From Candidatus Krumholzibacteriota bacterium (GTDB lineage: Bacteria; Krumholzibacteriota; Krumholzibacteriia; Krumholzibacteriales; Krumholzibacteriaceae), in contig JAUWCL010000010.1 in NCBI GenBank assembly GCA_030609325.1, positions 1 through 64,000 on the forward strand: a DNA stretch of 64,000 nt, written 5' to 3'. Under the pieces are notes generated by a model that saw nothing but the letters and a program-made list of their open reading frames with translations, made no database searches and was not told the DNA's origin. A program made the position numbers and the translations under genes. Position 1 is the stretch's first letter. The number at the start of each line of letters is the position of its first letter. Positions 1 through 8,571 of this stretch are shown here, in pieces.

Positions 1-1029
1 GTCTATCGCCTGCTCGCCTCAGGCAGAACGAACCTGACCAATGTGGCGAAGATAACCGGGATCATCACTCCCGGAAACGCCGAGAGGCTTCTTGCCGGTA
101 TCGAGGGCAGATCGGGCCGTGAGGTCGACCTGATAGTCAGCAGGCACAGACCGAAGAACTCGATCAGGGACAAGGTCCAGCCGGTGTATGTTATGACCGA
201 GATCCAGGTACCCGTAGATGATACCAGAGTCGGAACTTACGGAGAGGCCGGCAGTCAGGCCAAAAGTGGGGAAAATTCCACTCCCATTGATGGGAGTGGG
301 AAATCCCCCAACTCTTGCGGCAGCGGCAGCGCTGCCGGCGGCGCGAGCGGCCCGGACAGCGGAGAAGGGGCCGGGACGGAGCGCCGTATGGTCCTCGAGC
401 AGAGGTTCAGGGTAGAGTTCGGGGTAGATCCGCAGTTTCTCGAGAAGCTCGAGCGGATACGCTCTCTGCTCTCTACGAAGCATCACGCAAAGCTCGAGTT
501 TGAGGAGCTCTTCGATATCCTGATGGACGAGTACATCGACCGCCACAGCCCCGAGGGCAGGATCAGGAGGAAGGCTGAGCGCGAGAATCGGAAAGCGGGG
601 CGGAAAGAGCCGGGATCCACGCGGAAGCATCTGAGATCCTCACAGAAAGAGAGGCCGGGATCCGCGCTGGACTCATATAAACGGCGGGGAAGTCCCGGTG
701 AGAGTGGGGAAGAGGCGCCGAAACGCCGGCCTCTGAAGCGTCCGCAGAAGCCATCTGTACCCCCGCAGAAGCGGGAAGAGTCGCGATATATTTCCCGGTC
801 CGTGCGTGACGAGGTCTACGCCAGAGACAGGGGGCGGTGTACGTTTGTGGCGCCCGGGGGAAAACGGTGCGGCTCGACGTGGGACCTTCAAATAGACCAC
901 ATAGTCCCGTTCGCAAGGGGCGGGGACAACTCGCCATCCAACCTGAGGCGGTTATGCGCGAAGCATAACCGCCTGGAGGCCAAAAGAGCTTTCGGGGAAA
1001 AACACATGGAACAGTTCTGCGATCCTTGA
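1..1029 (+). CDS. HNH endonuclease domain protein, 5'-truncated by window edge
   Basis: The frame is open from base 1 (it reads VYRLLASGRTNLTNVAK before the GTG at 43), so the true start lies outside the window. An N-terminal helical region is followed by a low-complexity, charged and proline/basic middle (roughly residues 80-245). The C-terminus has a classical HNH nuclease core: a Cys pair around CTF...KRCGS, then LQIDHIVPFARGG, SNLRRLCAKHN. HNH nucleases cut DNA using one metal ion held by the His/Asn/His set. Proteins of this layout often occur as several copies in one genome; their biological role is unsettled. A perfect-loop palindrome lies inside the gene (268-309), and a 17-bp tandem repeat begins at its last codons (1021). 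No partner gene for a restriction, toxin or phage role is visible downstream. Confidence 0.8.
   Translation, partial: VYRLLASGRTNLTNVAKITGIITPGNAERLLAGIEGRSGREVDLIVSRHRPKNSIRDKVQPVYVMTEIQVPVDDTRVGTYGEAGSQAKSGENSTPIDGSGKSPNSCGSGSAAGGASGPDSGEGAGTERRMVLEQRFRVEFGVDPQFLEKLERIRSLLSTKHHAKLEFEELFDILMDEYIDRHSPEGRIRRKAERENRKAGRKEPGSTRKHLRSSQKERPGSALDSYKRRGSPGESGEEAPKRRPLKRPQKPSVPPQKREESRYISRSVRDEVYARDRGRCTFVAPGGKRCGSTWDLQIDHIVPFARGGDNSPSNLRRLCAKHNRLEAKRAFGEKHMEQFCDP
268..309. repeat. Imperfect palindrome inside the HNH gene
   Basis: The left arm ends in CCACTCCCA and the right arm starts TGGGAGTGG, separated by TTGA. Outside this core, GGGG-A-rich on the left pairs with AAATCCCC on the right, giving a stem near 17 bp with one or two bulges. 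It sits at the junction between the N-terminal region and the low-complexity linker, where the encoded peptide is Gly/Ser/Pro-rich. It could be an inserted repeat element tolerated in a linker. Confidence 0.6.
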
Positions 1030-1125
1030 GGTCCTGTGATCCATGGAGTACCGTGATCCATTGAGTCTGGTGATCTATAAAATCCTGTGACCCATGAAAT
1101 CGTGTGATCCATGAAGTAACCTGGT
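1021..1125. repeat. Six-unit 17-bp imperfect tandem repeat
   Basis: Units start at 1021, 1038, 1055, 1072, 1089 and 1106; the first five are exactly 17 bp, with an approximate consensus GATCCATGRAGTCCTGT, and the last is about 20 bp. Unit 1 contains the stop codon of the HNH gene (TGA at 1027-1029). No coding frame crosses the array. The function is unknown; it could be a minisatellite or a protein-binding array. Confidence 0.75.
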
Positions 1126-1164
1126 AACCATACGGCATCTTTCGGGCTGATCAGGCCCGGACAG

Positions 1165-1590
1165 CTATTCGCCGATTATCTTGACCAGCACACGCTTTCT
1201 GCGGCGGCCGTCGAATTCTCCGTAGAAGATCTGCTCCCAGGGGCCGAAATCAAGCGATCCCCCGGTGACGGCCATTACGACTTCGCGCCCCATAACCTGT
1301 CTTTTCAAGTGGGCGTCGCCGTTGTCCTCGCCCGTCCGGTTGTGACGGTAGGCGCTGATCGGCTCGTGAGGTGCCAGTTTCTCGAGCCACCGCTCGTAAT
1401 CTGCGTGCAGACCACTCTCGTCGTCGTTTATGAAGACAGACGCAGTGATGTGCATCGCGTTAACGAGGCAGAGTCCCTCCGATATCCCGCTCTCGGCTAG
1501 ACACTCGTCGACTTGAGGGGTGATATTTATCATCGCTCTTCGCGTCTGTATGTCGAACCACAATTCCTTTCGGTAACTCTTCATCCTCAA
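1165..1590 (-). CDS. YjbQ / UPF0047 family protein
   Basis: The 141 residues are the full family length and carry the hallmark segments [37 protein letters not shown] and [20 protein letters not shown]. The conserved His, Asp and Asn residues build the putative active site. E. coli YjbQ shows weak thiamine-phosphate synthase activity and the family is often annotated as a secondary thiamine-phosphate synthase, but the physiological role is not firmly known. It is a soluble cytoplasmic protein with no signal peptide. The ATG at 1590 is followed by the typical family N-terminus. It stands apart from its neighbours, with a 44-bp gap to the downstream end of the SMP-30-like gene, so co-function cannot be inferred. 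Confidence 0.9.
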   Translation of the reverse strand: MRMKSYRKELWFDIQTRRAMINITPQVDECLAESGISEGLCLVNAMHITASVFINDDESGLHADYERWLEKLAPHEPISAYRHNRTGEDNGDAHLKRQVMGREVVMAVTGGSLDFGPWEQIFYGEFDGRRRKRVLVKIIGE

Positions 1591-1634
1591 ATCCTTTCGC
1601 TGCTCCAGCGACAGTTCCGACGCCGGCTTGCATC

Positions 1635-2543
1635 CTAGTAGATCAGCTTCGTCGCTACCACGCGATTGTCCGAAAATGTCGGGATCACGATCATGTCGTA
1701 TTCGTCCACCAGCTCGATATCTGCTGCGTTGACCCCGCCCGACCTCGTATCGAGCAGGATGTAGACACCTCCATCAGGCTCTATCAGCGCTGTTCTGCCT
1801 TTCCAGTCTGTGACGATGTAGTTTCCCTTTGAGTCGATCTTCACCCCGTCAATCGACGACCCGACGTTTACCGCCGTCGTGACGGACCTGTCCTCGAGAT
1901 CGACGGCCTTCAGTGTGGCATCACCTGAGTTGCCGACGATCAGACGGCCCCCGTCGATGCAGAGACCATTGGGACTCTGGATATCCTTATGACGCAGCCA
2001 GACCTCGAGCGTCCCGTCCGAAAACCTGTAGATGGCACTGTTATCACGCGATGAATCGGAGATGTAAACGTTTCCATTCCCGTCCACCGCAACGTCGTTG
2101 AGAAATATTGCTCCTTCGGCCACATGCCGCTCGACGACCTTGTCTGTCCTGATGTCAATCACGACGAGCTCATCGATATCGCTCACATAGATCCTGCCGC
2201 CGTAAACGGCCATACCCTTTGGAGCGTTGAGCCCCGTGACCCATTTGAGCTTCTTCACTTCTCCGTCGATCGATACCCGCGAGATGAATCCCTCGCCGTC
2301 CTTCTCCTCCGGGCTGCCGGCAATATTGGAGACGTAGAGGATCTCCCTGTCGAAATCCCAGCACACCGATTCGGGGGTGCTGAAAACAGGCTCTGTGGCC
2401 CACTTCTTCACGAGGTGAAATGCTCCTGAAGAAGGCGCCACCAAAGTGATTAAAACGAGAGCAAGCGTCGGGATGAGTACAGGCTTACATATTATGCCGG
2501 TCGACTTCATGAGGATGGTCTTCATCATCAGGTTTCCTTTCAA
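1635..2543 (-). CDS. Secreted SMP-30/gluconolactonase-like beta-propeller
   Basis: The 302-residue protein has an N-terminal hydrophobic export signal (residues about 14-41, ending near SSGAFHL) followed by six-bladed-propeller repeats such as [38 protein letters not shown] and [19 protein letters not shown]. These match the SMP-30/gluconolactonase/LRE-like fold, in which Glu, Asn and Asp residues bind a divalent metal. Substrate and activity cannot be told from the sequence; many periplasmic members are uncharacterised. A small reading frame (2548-2691) lies immediately upstream with only a few bases between, suggesting co-transcription. The start could also be the second or third Met ([11 protein letters not shown]). 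Confidence 0.82.
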   Translation of the reverse strand: MKGNLMMKTILMKSTGIICKPVLIPTLALVLITLVAPSSGAFHLVKKWATEPVFSTPESVCWDFDREILYVSNIAGSPEEKDGEGFISRVSIDGEVKKLKWVTGLNAPKGMAVYGGRIYVSDIDELVVIDIRTDKVVERHVAEGAIFLNDVAVDGNGNVYISDSSRDNSAIYRFSDGTLEVWLRHKDIQSPNGLCIDGGRLIVGNSGDATLKAVDLEDRSVTTAVNVGSSIDGVKIDSKGNYIVTDWKGRTALIEPDGGVYILLDTRSGGVNAADIELVDEYDMIVIPTFSDNRVVATKLIY

Positions 2544-2547
2544 GATC

Positions 2548-2691
2548 TCAGAATGTTATTATCTTCCACTCTCCGTCCGCTTTCAGGCGGCCTAAAAGAG
2601 GTTCGCCCATCGGCAGGACCTCGATTCCCATCTCCCTGAACTGGTCGCTCAGGAAAGAAAGCACGGCCGCGGCTAATGGATTATACATCAT
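2548..2691 (-). CDS. Small hypothetical protein (47 aa)
   Basis: A 47-codon frame begins ATG ATG and ends in TGA four bases before the downstream gene. An AAGGGG sequence lies about 6 nt upstream of the ATG, and codon use (GCC, CTG, GAG, GTC rich) matches neighbouring genes. The peptide starts MMYNPLAAAVLSFLSDQF and ends in GEWKIITF; it has one amphipathic helix and no recognisable domain. It could be a real small protein or a gene remnant. Confidence 0.4.
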   Translation of the reverse strand: MMYNPLAAAVLSFLSDQFREMGIEVLPMGEPLLGRLKADGEWKIITF

Positions 2692-2781
2692 GAAAAACCC
2701 CTTGACTGCTTCATATCGTCGGATATGAAACCGATTATAGGGGGCTTCACTGACTTTTTACAGCGAATTTCAGTGCTGTGC

Positions 2782-3678
2782 TCAGTTGCCGTCCCAGCCT
2801 CCGAGCCTCGCCCAGAGATGCCAGGCCGCATACGCCTTGAGATTTGCGTTGAGCGGCTGGCTGTGCGCCGAATCGCAGCTGTACCATTCGCCGACGTGGG
2901 CATTCTGCCAGTTGACCGCCCAGTTCGAATCCAGCGATCCGTTGCTGTCGCTGTCGTAAGCACAGTTGTCGTTGGCTCCCATCGGCAGGTAGTAGACACC
3001 GTCCGGATCGTACGACTCTATATCGGCGAAATCGTAGAGTATCTTGCCGTTGGCCTCGCAGTACGCCCTGATCTGCTCGTTCCTGATGTGGAGATTTCCC
3101 GTCTCCCGCGAACCGTCCAGATGACCGGTCATATAGACAAAGCTCACGCCGGGATAGTCGATCTCCAGCTGGTTCATCGCCGCAAGATAATCGACTATGT
3201 ACTGCTCGGTCGCCGTGCTGACCTGACCGCACCACGACCATATCACGACGTTGACGTCGAGATTGTCGTCGAGATAGCTCCTCGTGGCTTCCGGCCATGT
3301 GGTGCTGCCGAGATCGTAGGCGCCGTAGGGGTTGAATGCATAGTCATGCAGGTCGAGCGCCCCGCCCGCACCGCCGTTGCTGTAGTTGTAGAGGTCGTCG
3401 CCGAGGAAGTTCGCCAGGTGATCCATCCCCGTTGTGAGCTGGCTCCCGTGGGACGTATGTCCGTAAGCGATGTGAAGATCGGCTGTGGCATCCTGGATCG
3501 CCGACCGGGGAACGGCCGAAATATTACAGCATTTATGGTCGATTATCATGCTGACATCTCCGTCGTCGTCATCGTTGACCGCTGTCGGCGAACCGTCGTC
3601 GGAATCGCACGACAGGACCAGGAGCACGGCCAGAGCTGCCGTCAGCGCAAGCGCCTTGTTTTTCAATGACATCCTCAT
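2782..3678 (-). CDS. Predicted lipoprotein of uncharacterised, possibly SGNH-like family
   Basis: From the ATG at 3678 (AAGGGGG 8 nt upstream, better supported than the ATG at 3729) the 298-residue product begins MRMSLKNKALALTAALAVLL and has a lipobox ending LVLSC, so it should be lipid-anchored in the envelope. An Asp-rich linker (VNDDDDGD) follows. Conserved-looking segments include DHKCCNIS, AYGHTSHGSQLTTGM, VVIWSWCGQ, YMTGHLDG and CDSAHSQPLN; repeated His/Ser/Asp motifs resemble the catalytic blocks of SGNH hydrolases, but I cannot assign a Ser-His pair with certainty. No related gene adjoins it. The function is unknown. Confidence 0.7.
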   Translation of the reverse strand: MRMSLKNKALALTAALAVLLVLSCDSDDGSPTAVNDDDDGDVSMIIDHKCCNISAVPRSAIQDATADLHIAYGHTSHGSQLTTGMDHLANFLGDDLYNYSNGGAGGALDLHDYAFNPYGAYDLGSTTWPEATRSYLDDNLDVNVVIWSWCGQVSTATEQYIVDYLAAMNQLEIDYPGVSFVYMTGHLDGSRETGNLHIRNEQIRAYCEANGKILYDFADIESYDPDGVYYLPMGANDNCAYDSDSNGSLDSNWAVNWQNAHVGEWYSCDSAHSQPLNANLKAYAAWHLWARLGGWDGN

Positions 3679-3833
3679 TCTATGTCCCCCTTGCAGGTAT
3701 TTCCGGCACATTAGGAGAAATCCATGCAATAATCATGAGAAAAATGCCTGTTTCCAAAGCACATCTCGAAATGCAACAAATACAAACTTTCAGCACATCT
3801 CAATATATAAACATACCACGCATCTCAACATAC

Positions 3834-3868
3834 ATAAAAACAGGGCGTGCCGCTAAATGGCACGCCCC
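3834..3868 (-). terminator. Intrinsic terminator of the TPR protein gene
   Basis: Read on the minus strand: a perfect 9-bp stem GGGCGTGCC / GGCACGCCC, loop ATTTAGC, then TGTTTTTATG. It lies about 30 bp beyond the stop codon at 3899. Confidence 0.85.
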
Positions 3869-3898
3869 CTTCCACCGTTGGTCCGCTGTGGCGGGAAT

Positions 3899-4606
3899 TT
3901 ACTTCAATCGCTCGTCGTCCGGAACGACCTTTTTTACCTTCTCGAGCAATTCGTCGTACTCGTCCGTCTTTCCGCATTTATCAAACAGGTCGAGATGCAG
4001 AAAATATACGTCAATACTGGAAACTTCCTCCTCGGGATCCTCTATGTCCTTGCCATAGTAGGTAAGACCCTTCTCGAGGGTCGCCAGCGCTGTTTCATAC
4101 TCTTCGAGATCCCTGTATACCTCGGCGAGCATCACGTACGCGTCGTAATGGGTCTCGCGCATCTCGATCGCCTTTTTCAGGGCTATGACGGCATCCGCCA
4201 GCTCGCCCTGCTTCCAGTATGCCTCTCCCTTGTGACGCCATGGGCAGGACCACTTGGGGCTCTTCTCGTTGAGGGCCTCGTAGATAGCGATCGCCTCGTC
4301 GTACCTGTCCAGCTCGAGTAGGATATTTCCGTAACTGAACCGGTTGCGGTTGTTCAGTTCGGCTACATTCTCCTCCAGTATGTCGAGATTCTTTTCGAGT
4401 TCGATGAGGCTCATGTATGCCAGGACCACTGCCGCCTTGCAACTGGCCGTGTCCGCCATCAGGCTCTCGTAATGATCGAACGCCCTCAAGAAATTCTCCG
4501 TGGTGCGGTCCTCGAGGTAGATACTGAAAAGGCTCTTCTCTTTGGCAAGAGCCGCTCCCGGCAGCAAGATCGCTATAGCGACGGCGAATATTACAAGCTT
4601 CTTCAT
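3899..4606 (-). CDS. Exported TPR-repeat protein
   Basis: The ATG at 4606 gives a clear Sec signal peptide (MKKLVIFAVAIAILLPGAALA), so the longer upstream frame is rejected. The mature protein of about 215 residues is helical, with tetratricopeptide units such as RFSYGNILLELDRYDEAIAI, GEAYWKQGELADAVIALKKA and VMLAEVYRDLEEYETALATL. Such periplasmic TPR proteins act as scaffolds; no catalytic domain is present. A strong terminator follows the gene and about 260 bp separate it from the gene upstream, so it looks monocistronic. The substrate or partner is unknown. Confidence 0.8.
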   Translation of the reverse strand: MKKLVIFAVAIAILLPGAALAKEKSLFSIYLEDRTTENFLRAFDHYESLMADTASCKAAVVLAYMSLIELEKNLDILEENVAELNNRNRFSYGNILLELDRYDEAIAIYEALNEKSPKWSCPWRHKGEAYWKQGELADAVIALKKAIEMRETHYDAYVMLAEVYRDLEEYETALATLEKGLTYYGKDIEDPEEEVSSIDVYFLHLDLFDKCGKTDEYDELLEKVKKVVPDDERLK

Positions 4607-4872
4607 TCCTCTCTGTCCTTTCCTCTTCCCGTCCGTTACCGCCGTCTGGAGCATCTCGTCCGGACGGCCCTGTCCACTGATAAAAGATGTCGGCCCTTGC
4701 CGGCCTCCTGTCAATATAAACACATCGACCGGCCGATTCATGCAAAATAATTCAGACATCCTGGAGAGACCCGCTGATCGTCATGGCCCTGCTCCCGAAC
4801 CTCGTTAGTATGTATACGTTACGCCCGTGGATGATTCATCTTGAGATATCGCATCGATGGTCCGGGACCGCA

Positions 4873-5715
4873 TCACATCGGCAGGAGGATCAGGGCCAGT
4901 GCCGCCACGACGAGACCGGCCGTAGCGACGGGACCGAGTTTTTCCTTCCATAAGGCAAAGGCGAGGAGCGTCGACCCGAATATCACGGTGAGATTGATAA
5001 AAGGAAACACAATCGAGGCTGATACGCCGCGGAGCGCCAGCAGGGTGAATACAGTGCTGAACAGATTGGGCGCCCCGAGCAGGATGCCCAGCAGGAAAGT
5101 CGAGCGGTCGAACGGGACGCGCCTTATGACTATCGCCAGCCACGAGAATACGGCGGCGGATGTGAACAGAAGCCACGTGAATACGAGCCTCTCCGAATCG
5201 GGCGACATCTCGCGGAACGCCTTGAGCAGGACGCCGCCTGTTCCCATGACAACGAACATCGCGACCATCAACAGCCAGAATCCCACCCCCGACTGCCGCT
5301 CCCCCTCATGGGCCTTTATCCCCAGCCCGAAGAGGACGATCGCCGCGGCGCCGGCCGCCAGGCCGACCCACCGGAGCGGTCCCGGATCCTCGTTCCAGAG
5401 AAATATCGCGACGGCCACCGGCAGCGCCACGGAGAGCCGCATGACGGTCACCGGCACGGCGAGCGGCCCCTTGGAGATCCCGGCCATCAGAAGGAGAAAT
5501 CCAAGTACGTAGATGATCCCCGTCACCGCGCCGAGCACCAGGGTTCCGGCAGATAGCAACCCGACGCCGCCGCGAAGGATCAGGAAAGCGAGCACAGAGG
5601 CGAAGAGATAATTGGCGCCCGCAAGCAGCAGCCTGTCGCCTCCGCGTCTTTCGTTTATCTTGAGTATCGCCGCTATCGTTATCGAGCAGAGCGCGGCAGG
5701 AAGAAGCCAGATCAA
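4873..5715 (-). CDS. DMT-superfamily (EamA-like) membrane transporter
   Basis: The 280-residue product consists of about ten hydrophobic segments in two five-helix halves, each around 135 residues, with the short loops typical of the drug/metabolite transporter superfamily (SITIAAILKINERRGG, LAVPVTVMRLSVALPVAVAI, SIVFPFINLTVIFGSTLLAF, LWKEKLGP). The start is taken as TTG at 5715, which overlaps the stop of the peptidase gene (ATTGA), a typical translational-coupling junction; no ATG occurs near the first helix. It is the last gene of the long dus-larBC operon. The substrate is unknown; amino acids or metabolites are usual for EamA proteins. Confidence 0.8.
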   Translation of the reverse strand: MIWLLPAALCSITIAAILKINERRGGDRLLLAGANYLFASVLAFLILRGGVGLLSAGTLVLGAVTGIIYVLGFLLLMAGISKGPLAVPVTVMRLSVALPVAVAIFLWNEDPGPLRWVGLAAGAAAIVLFGLGIKAHEGERQSGVGFWLLMVAMFVVMGTGGVLLKAFREMSPDSERLVFTWLLFTSAAVFSWLAIVIRRVPFDRSTFLLGILLGAPNLFSTVFTLLALRGVSASIVFPFINLTVIFGSTLLAFALWKEKLGPVATAGLVVAALALILLPM

Positions 5716-7406
5716 TCGCCGTCCTCCACGTACTGCCCCACGTACTGCTCCACGAAATACTTCACATGAAGGGGCTCGCCCGTGACCTTCTCGATGTGCT
5801 CCGTCCAGGGAGCGGTGTTCCCCCGCCTGTACACTGTGTCGCGGAAGAACTCTCCCACGGCGAGATTGCCGTAGATACCTCCGTCGGCCGCTCCCCCCTC
5901 GATCATCGCTACGACGTAGTGGTGAAACTGCGAGGCGATCATCTCGCCGAGCATGTAGTTGTGATAGTAGACGGGGCTGGAAACTATGTGGATCTTGGCC
6001 GCCCAGTCGGGCTCGTTGCGTCCATCCGGCCGGCGCACAAGCTGATATCTCTCGACAAGGTCCCACCAGATAGTATTCAGATCACCGTCCGGGTCGAGGT
6101 AGAGCTCCCTCTCGAACCTGAACATCACCTGAGTCCAGCGGGTGAATATCAGCTGTCTCGCCCTCAGCGACTTCTCGAGCACCGGTGCCAGTTTCCCGAT
6201 CTCATCGGCGCCGAGTTCCAGCGCGGCCCCGATCCAGCGGGGATCCTGCGCGAGCCTGCCGAAGTACATCGCCGAGGCTTCCGTCGTTGCGAGATGCGGA
6301 TACGACCTGAGCAGCCACGGGAGTTCGCGCTGTACGTACTTGTCGTAAACGGCGTGCCCTAGCTCGTGAAGCATCGTTTCCATCCAGTAGACGCTGTCTT
6401 TCACGTTGCACAGCACGCGGATATCGCCTTCGCGGTCGATATCGGTGCAGAAGGCATGGGGATTCTTGCCGTCCTTTTCGTACAGGTCTGATCCTGCGAT
6501 AACGTCGTCGACCGGCATCCCGATGCTTTCGTAGAAATCAGCCGCCAGGGCGACGATGTCCCGCTCCCTGAAATACCGGGCGAGACCGGCCATATCGCCG
6601 GCAGGCGCTTCCTGAAAGAATGGGTCGCTGTAGTGCCATGGGCGGATCTCTCCCGGAGTTATTCCGAACCGTTTCGACAGTCCGCCGTCGATCTCTTCCT
6701 TTAGCTCCCTGAACGGCTCCGCGGTCAGCTCGTCGAGCTCGTCGAACAACGCTACGAGTGTCTCCTCGTCCTGCTCTCCGAGTACGAGCGACATCGAATG
6801 GTAGTTGTCGAATCCGGCCTCCCGGGCCATCTCGTTGCGAAACCGGACGAGTTCGAGAAGATCGTCGTCGATTTCCTTTCCGACCGCCTTGCTCGCCTCC
6901 CAGACGACCCTGCGGTATTCTCCGTCCTCGCTCTCCCGGAGCACGGCGCAGATTTCATTTGTCGTCAGCTTCTTCCCGTCGACCGCGGCCCTGAACACGT
7001 TGAACCTGTTCTCAACCTTCGCCGAGAGACCAACGATCTTTTTAAGAAGCTGCGGGTCGGCTTGATTTCCCAGATATTTGAGATACAGGATATCCGCCAT
7101 TCTCCTGAGCAACGGATCCTTGAGTTTGCCGGAGTCGCGGGCTTCGCGAACCAGCTCGAACGAGACCTTGTCGGAATAGATCCTCTCCATCTCCAGCCTG
7201 ATATCGGAATACCTCCTGAAATCCTCTTCCACCCCGCTGACGGCTGCCTTCCAGTAGGCGATCGACCCTTCTTTCTCGAGGAGCGCCACCTTCTCGACAT
7301 GCTTCTTGACGAACATTCCGAAATCCATTTCCACATCCTTGCTGCATGAACTGAAAGCCGCGGCGGCGGCCAGAATCAGCACTGCTCCCGTAACCCGGTC
7401 TTTCAT
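5712..7406 (-). CDS. Lipoprotein zinc peptidase of the M2/M3 gluzincin type
   Basis: The 564-residue product starts at the ATG overlapping the upstream TGA (ATGA at 7403-7406) and has a lipoprotein signal ending AAAAAFSSC. The zinc motif HELGH lies near residue 345 (METMLHELGHAVYDKYV), with the third ligand Glu about 30 residues on in LATTEASAMYFGRL. Other segments (LVRFRNEMAREAGFDNYHSM, LRPWHY-like IRPWHYSDPFFQEAP) match bacterial proteins annotated as M2 (ACE-like) or M3 metallopeptidases. It should cleave peptides in the envelope space. The substrate is unknown. The neighbours (SnoaL-like, LysM-TPR lipoprotein) do not define a pathway. Confidence 0.82.
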   Translation of the reverse strand: MKDRVTGAVLILAAAAAFSSCSKDVEMDFGMFVKKHVEKVALLEKEGSIAYWKAAVSGVEEDFRRYSDIRLEMERIYSDKVSFELVREARDSGKLKDPLLRRMADILYLKYLGNQADPQLLKKIVGLSAKVENRFNVFRAAVDGKKLTTNEICAVLRESEDGEYRRVVWEASKAVGKEIDDDLLELVRFRNEMAREAGFDNYHSMSLVLGEQDEETLVALFDELDELTAEPFRELKEEIDGGLSKRFGITPGEIRPWHYSDPFFQEAPAGDMAGLARYFRERDIVALAADFYESIGMPVDDVIAGSDLYEKDGKNPHAFCTDIDREGDIRVLCNVKDSVYWMETMLHELGHAVYDKYVQRELPWLLRSYPHLATTEASAMYFGRLAQDPRWIGAALELGADEIGKLAPVLEKSLRARQLIFTRWTQVMFRFERELYLDPDGDLNTIWWDLVERYQLVRRPDGRNEPDWAAKIHIVSSPVYYHNYMLGEMIASQFHHYVVAMIEGGAADGGIYGNLAVGEFFRDTVYRRGNTAPWTEHIEKVTGEPLHVKYFVEQYVGQYVEDGD

Positions 7407-7816
7407 CGCCGTTCCCCCGAAGTGAGGGTGATCCTCCTGCCCTCTACCTCGAACGACGTCTTCGTGTAGGTGATCTTCGCGGTGATCAGGCCGCCTTCGA
7501 ATCTGATGAGGTCGATACCCCTGCGTTTCTCTTTTTTCCCCCCGAAACACTTCGCCGGACCTTCGTAGACCCAGGGAAAGACCACGGTCTGTCTGTCCTC
7601 GTCGATGACGGCATCCTCGTTGACGAATCGGAAGCCGCCCGCCTCGAACCATTCCTCCCAGGCCTTCCGGATATTTTCTCTGCCCTCGATCCTCATCCCC
7701 GTCCATGTCTCGAAGACGGCGTCATCGCTGAACAGGGCAACGACCCCGTCGAGATCGTAACGGCCCCACGCCTCGAGCCATCCTTCGAGAGTCGAGGCGA
7801 TCTCTTCCCTTGTCAT
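7403..7816 (-). CDS. SnoaL/NTF2-like fold protein
   Basis: The 137 residues show the NTF2-like alpha+beta cone pattern: helix ITREEIASTLEGWLEAWGRYDLDG equivalent, then VVALFSDDAVFETWTGMRIEG, ENIRKAWEEWF, and a beta-sheet tail (DRQTVVFPWVYEG, IDLIRFEGGLITAKITYT). Members include ketosteroid isomerases, polyketide cyclases and many proteins without known function. No signal peptide. It overlaps both neighbours by 4 bp (ATGA at each end), so it is co-translated with the LysM-TPR and peptidase genes. No specific ligand can be named. Confidence 0.75.
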   Translation of the reverse strand: MTREEIASTLEGWLEAWGRYDLDGVVALFSDDAVFETWTGMRIEGRENIRKAWEEWFEAGGFRFVNEDAVIDEDRQTVVFPWVYEGPAKCFGGKKEKRRGIDLIRFEGGLITAKITYTKTSFEVEGRRITLTSGERR

Positions 7817-8571
7817 CGTTTCTTCTCCAGAGCTTCGAGTCGCGCTCTCGCCTCATCCGCCCACTCGCTGTCTGGATCGAGCTCGAGATACTTTCTCCAG
7901 GTCCCTTTCGCCTTCGATTCCTCGCCCATCTTCTCCTGGGACACGGCGAGAGAATACAGCGACGGCAGGTGGCCGGGATCGACGTCGAGTGCCCGGCGGA
8001 AAGCCCTTGCCGCATTGCTGTAATGTCCCTGGTAAAACCTCGAGTTGCCCAGCGCAAAATAATACTCCGCGTTGCCCGGCTCTCTCGTCACAAGGTCCTC
8101 GAGAACAGTCTCGGCGTTGCCGTGAAGGCCGAGCTTCTGATAGGTGACGGCCAGATTAAACGAGGCTTCATGGAGATCGGAGTCCTCCCTGATGGCCTCC
8201 CTGAATTTCTCGACCGCGCCGGCGTAATCGTCACTGACAGCGAGATCGAGCCCCTCGTTGTAGATCGACGCCGCGTCGAGCCTCGAATCGAGTATGTCGA
8301 GATCTTCCGGGAAGAGAGGGATGCGGATGCCCTTTCCCGCCGGCGGCGAAGCCGCCGGATCCGCCCCGTTGAACTGCGCGAGCGCTTCGGCCCTCACCCT
8401 GGAGCCGTAGAAGTCCTCGGAGATCGCCGCCCAGCTCTCGCCGGGGATGACCTTGTGAGTAACTATCCTGGCCGGCTCTCCGGTACTGACGCTCCTTCCC
8501 CCGCCGCCGCACGAAGCCATCGCGGCTGCAAGGATCGAAAGCAATATCGCCGTCCCAACGCGGTTCACCAT
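7813..8571 (-). CDS. LysM and TPR domain lipoprotein
   Basis: The 252-residue protein begins MVNRVGTAILLSILAAAMAS with a lipobox Cys at about residue 21. Residues about 37-85 form a LysM-like domain (THKVIPGESWAAISEDFYGS...ALAQFNGADP), which usually binds peptidoglycan glycan chains. From about residue 105 onward TPR units follow (IYNEGLDLAVSDDYAGAVEK, ASFNLAVTYQKLGLHGNAET, YYFALGNSRFYQGHYSNAAR). The ATG overlaps the larC stop by one base (TAATG). It probably acts as a cell-wall-bound scaffold; its link to the nickel-pincer genes upstream may only be operon sharing. Confidence 0.82.
   Translation of the reverse strand: MVNRVGTAILLSILAAAMASCGGGGRSVSTGEPARIVTHKVIPGESWAAISEDFYGSRVRAEALAQFNGADPAASPPAGKGIRIPLFPEDLDILDSRLDAASIYNEGLDLAVSDDYAGAVEKFREAIREDSDLHEASFNLAVTYQKLGLHGNAETVLEDLVTREPGNAEYYFALGNSRFYQGHYSNAARAFRRALDVDPGHLPSLYSLAVSQEKMGEESKAKGTWRKYLELDPDSEWADEARARLEALEKKR

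Noticed and set aside
1021-1125. CRISPR array
   Set aside because: The 17-bp units are directly adjacent with no spacers, and no cas gene is present.
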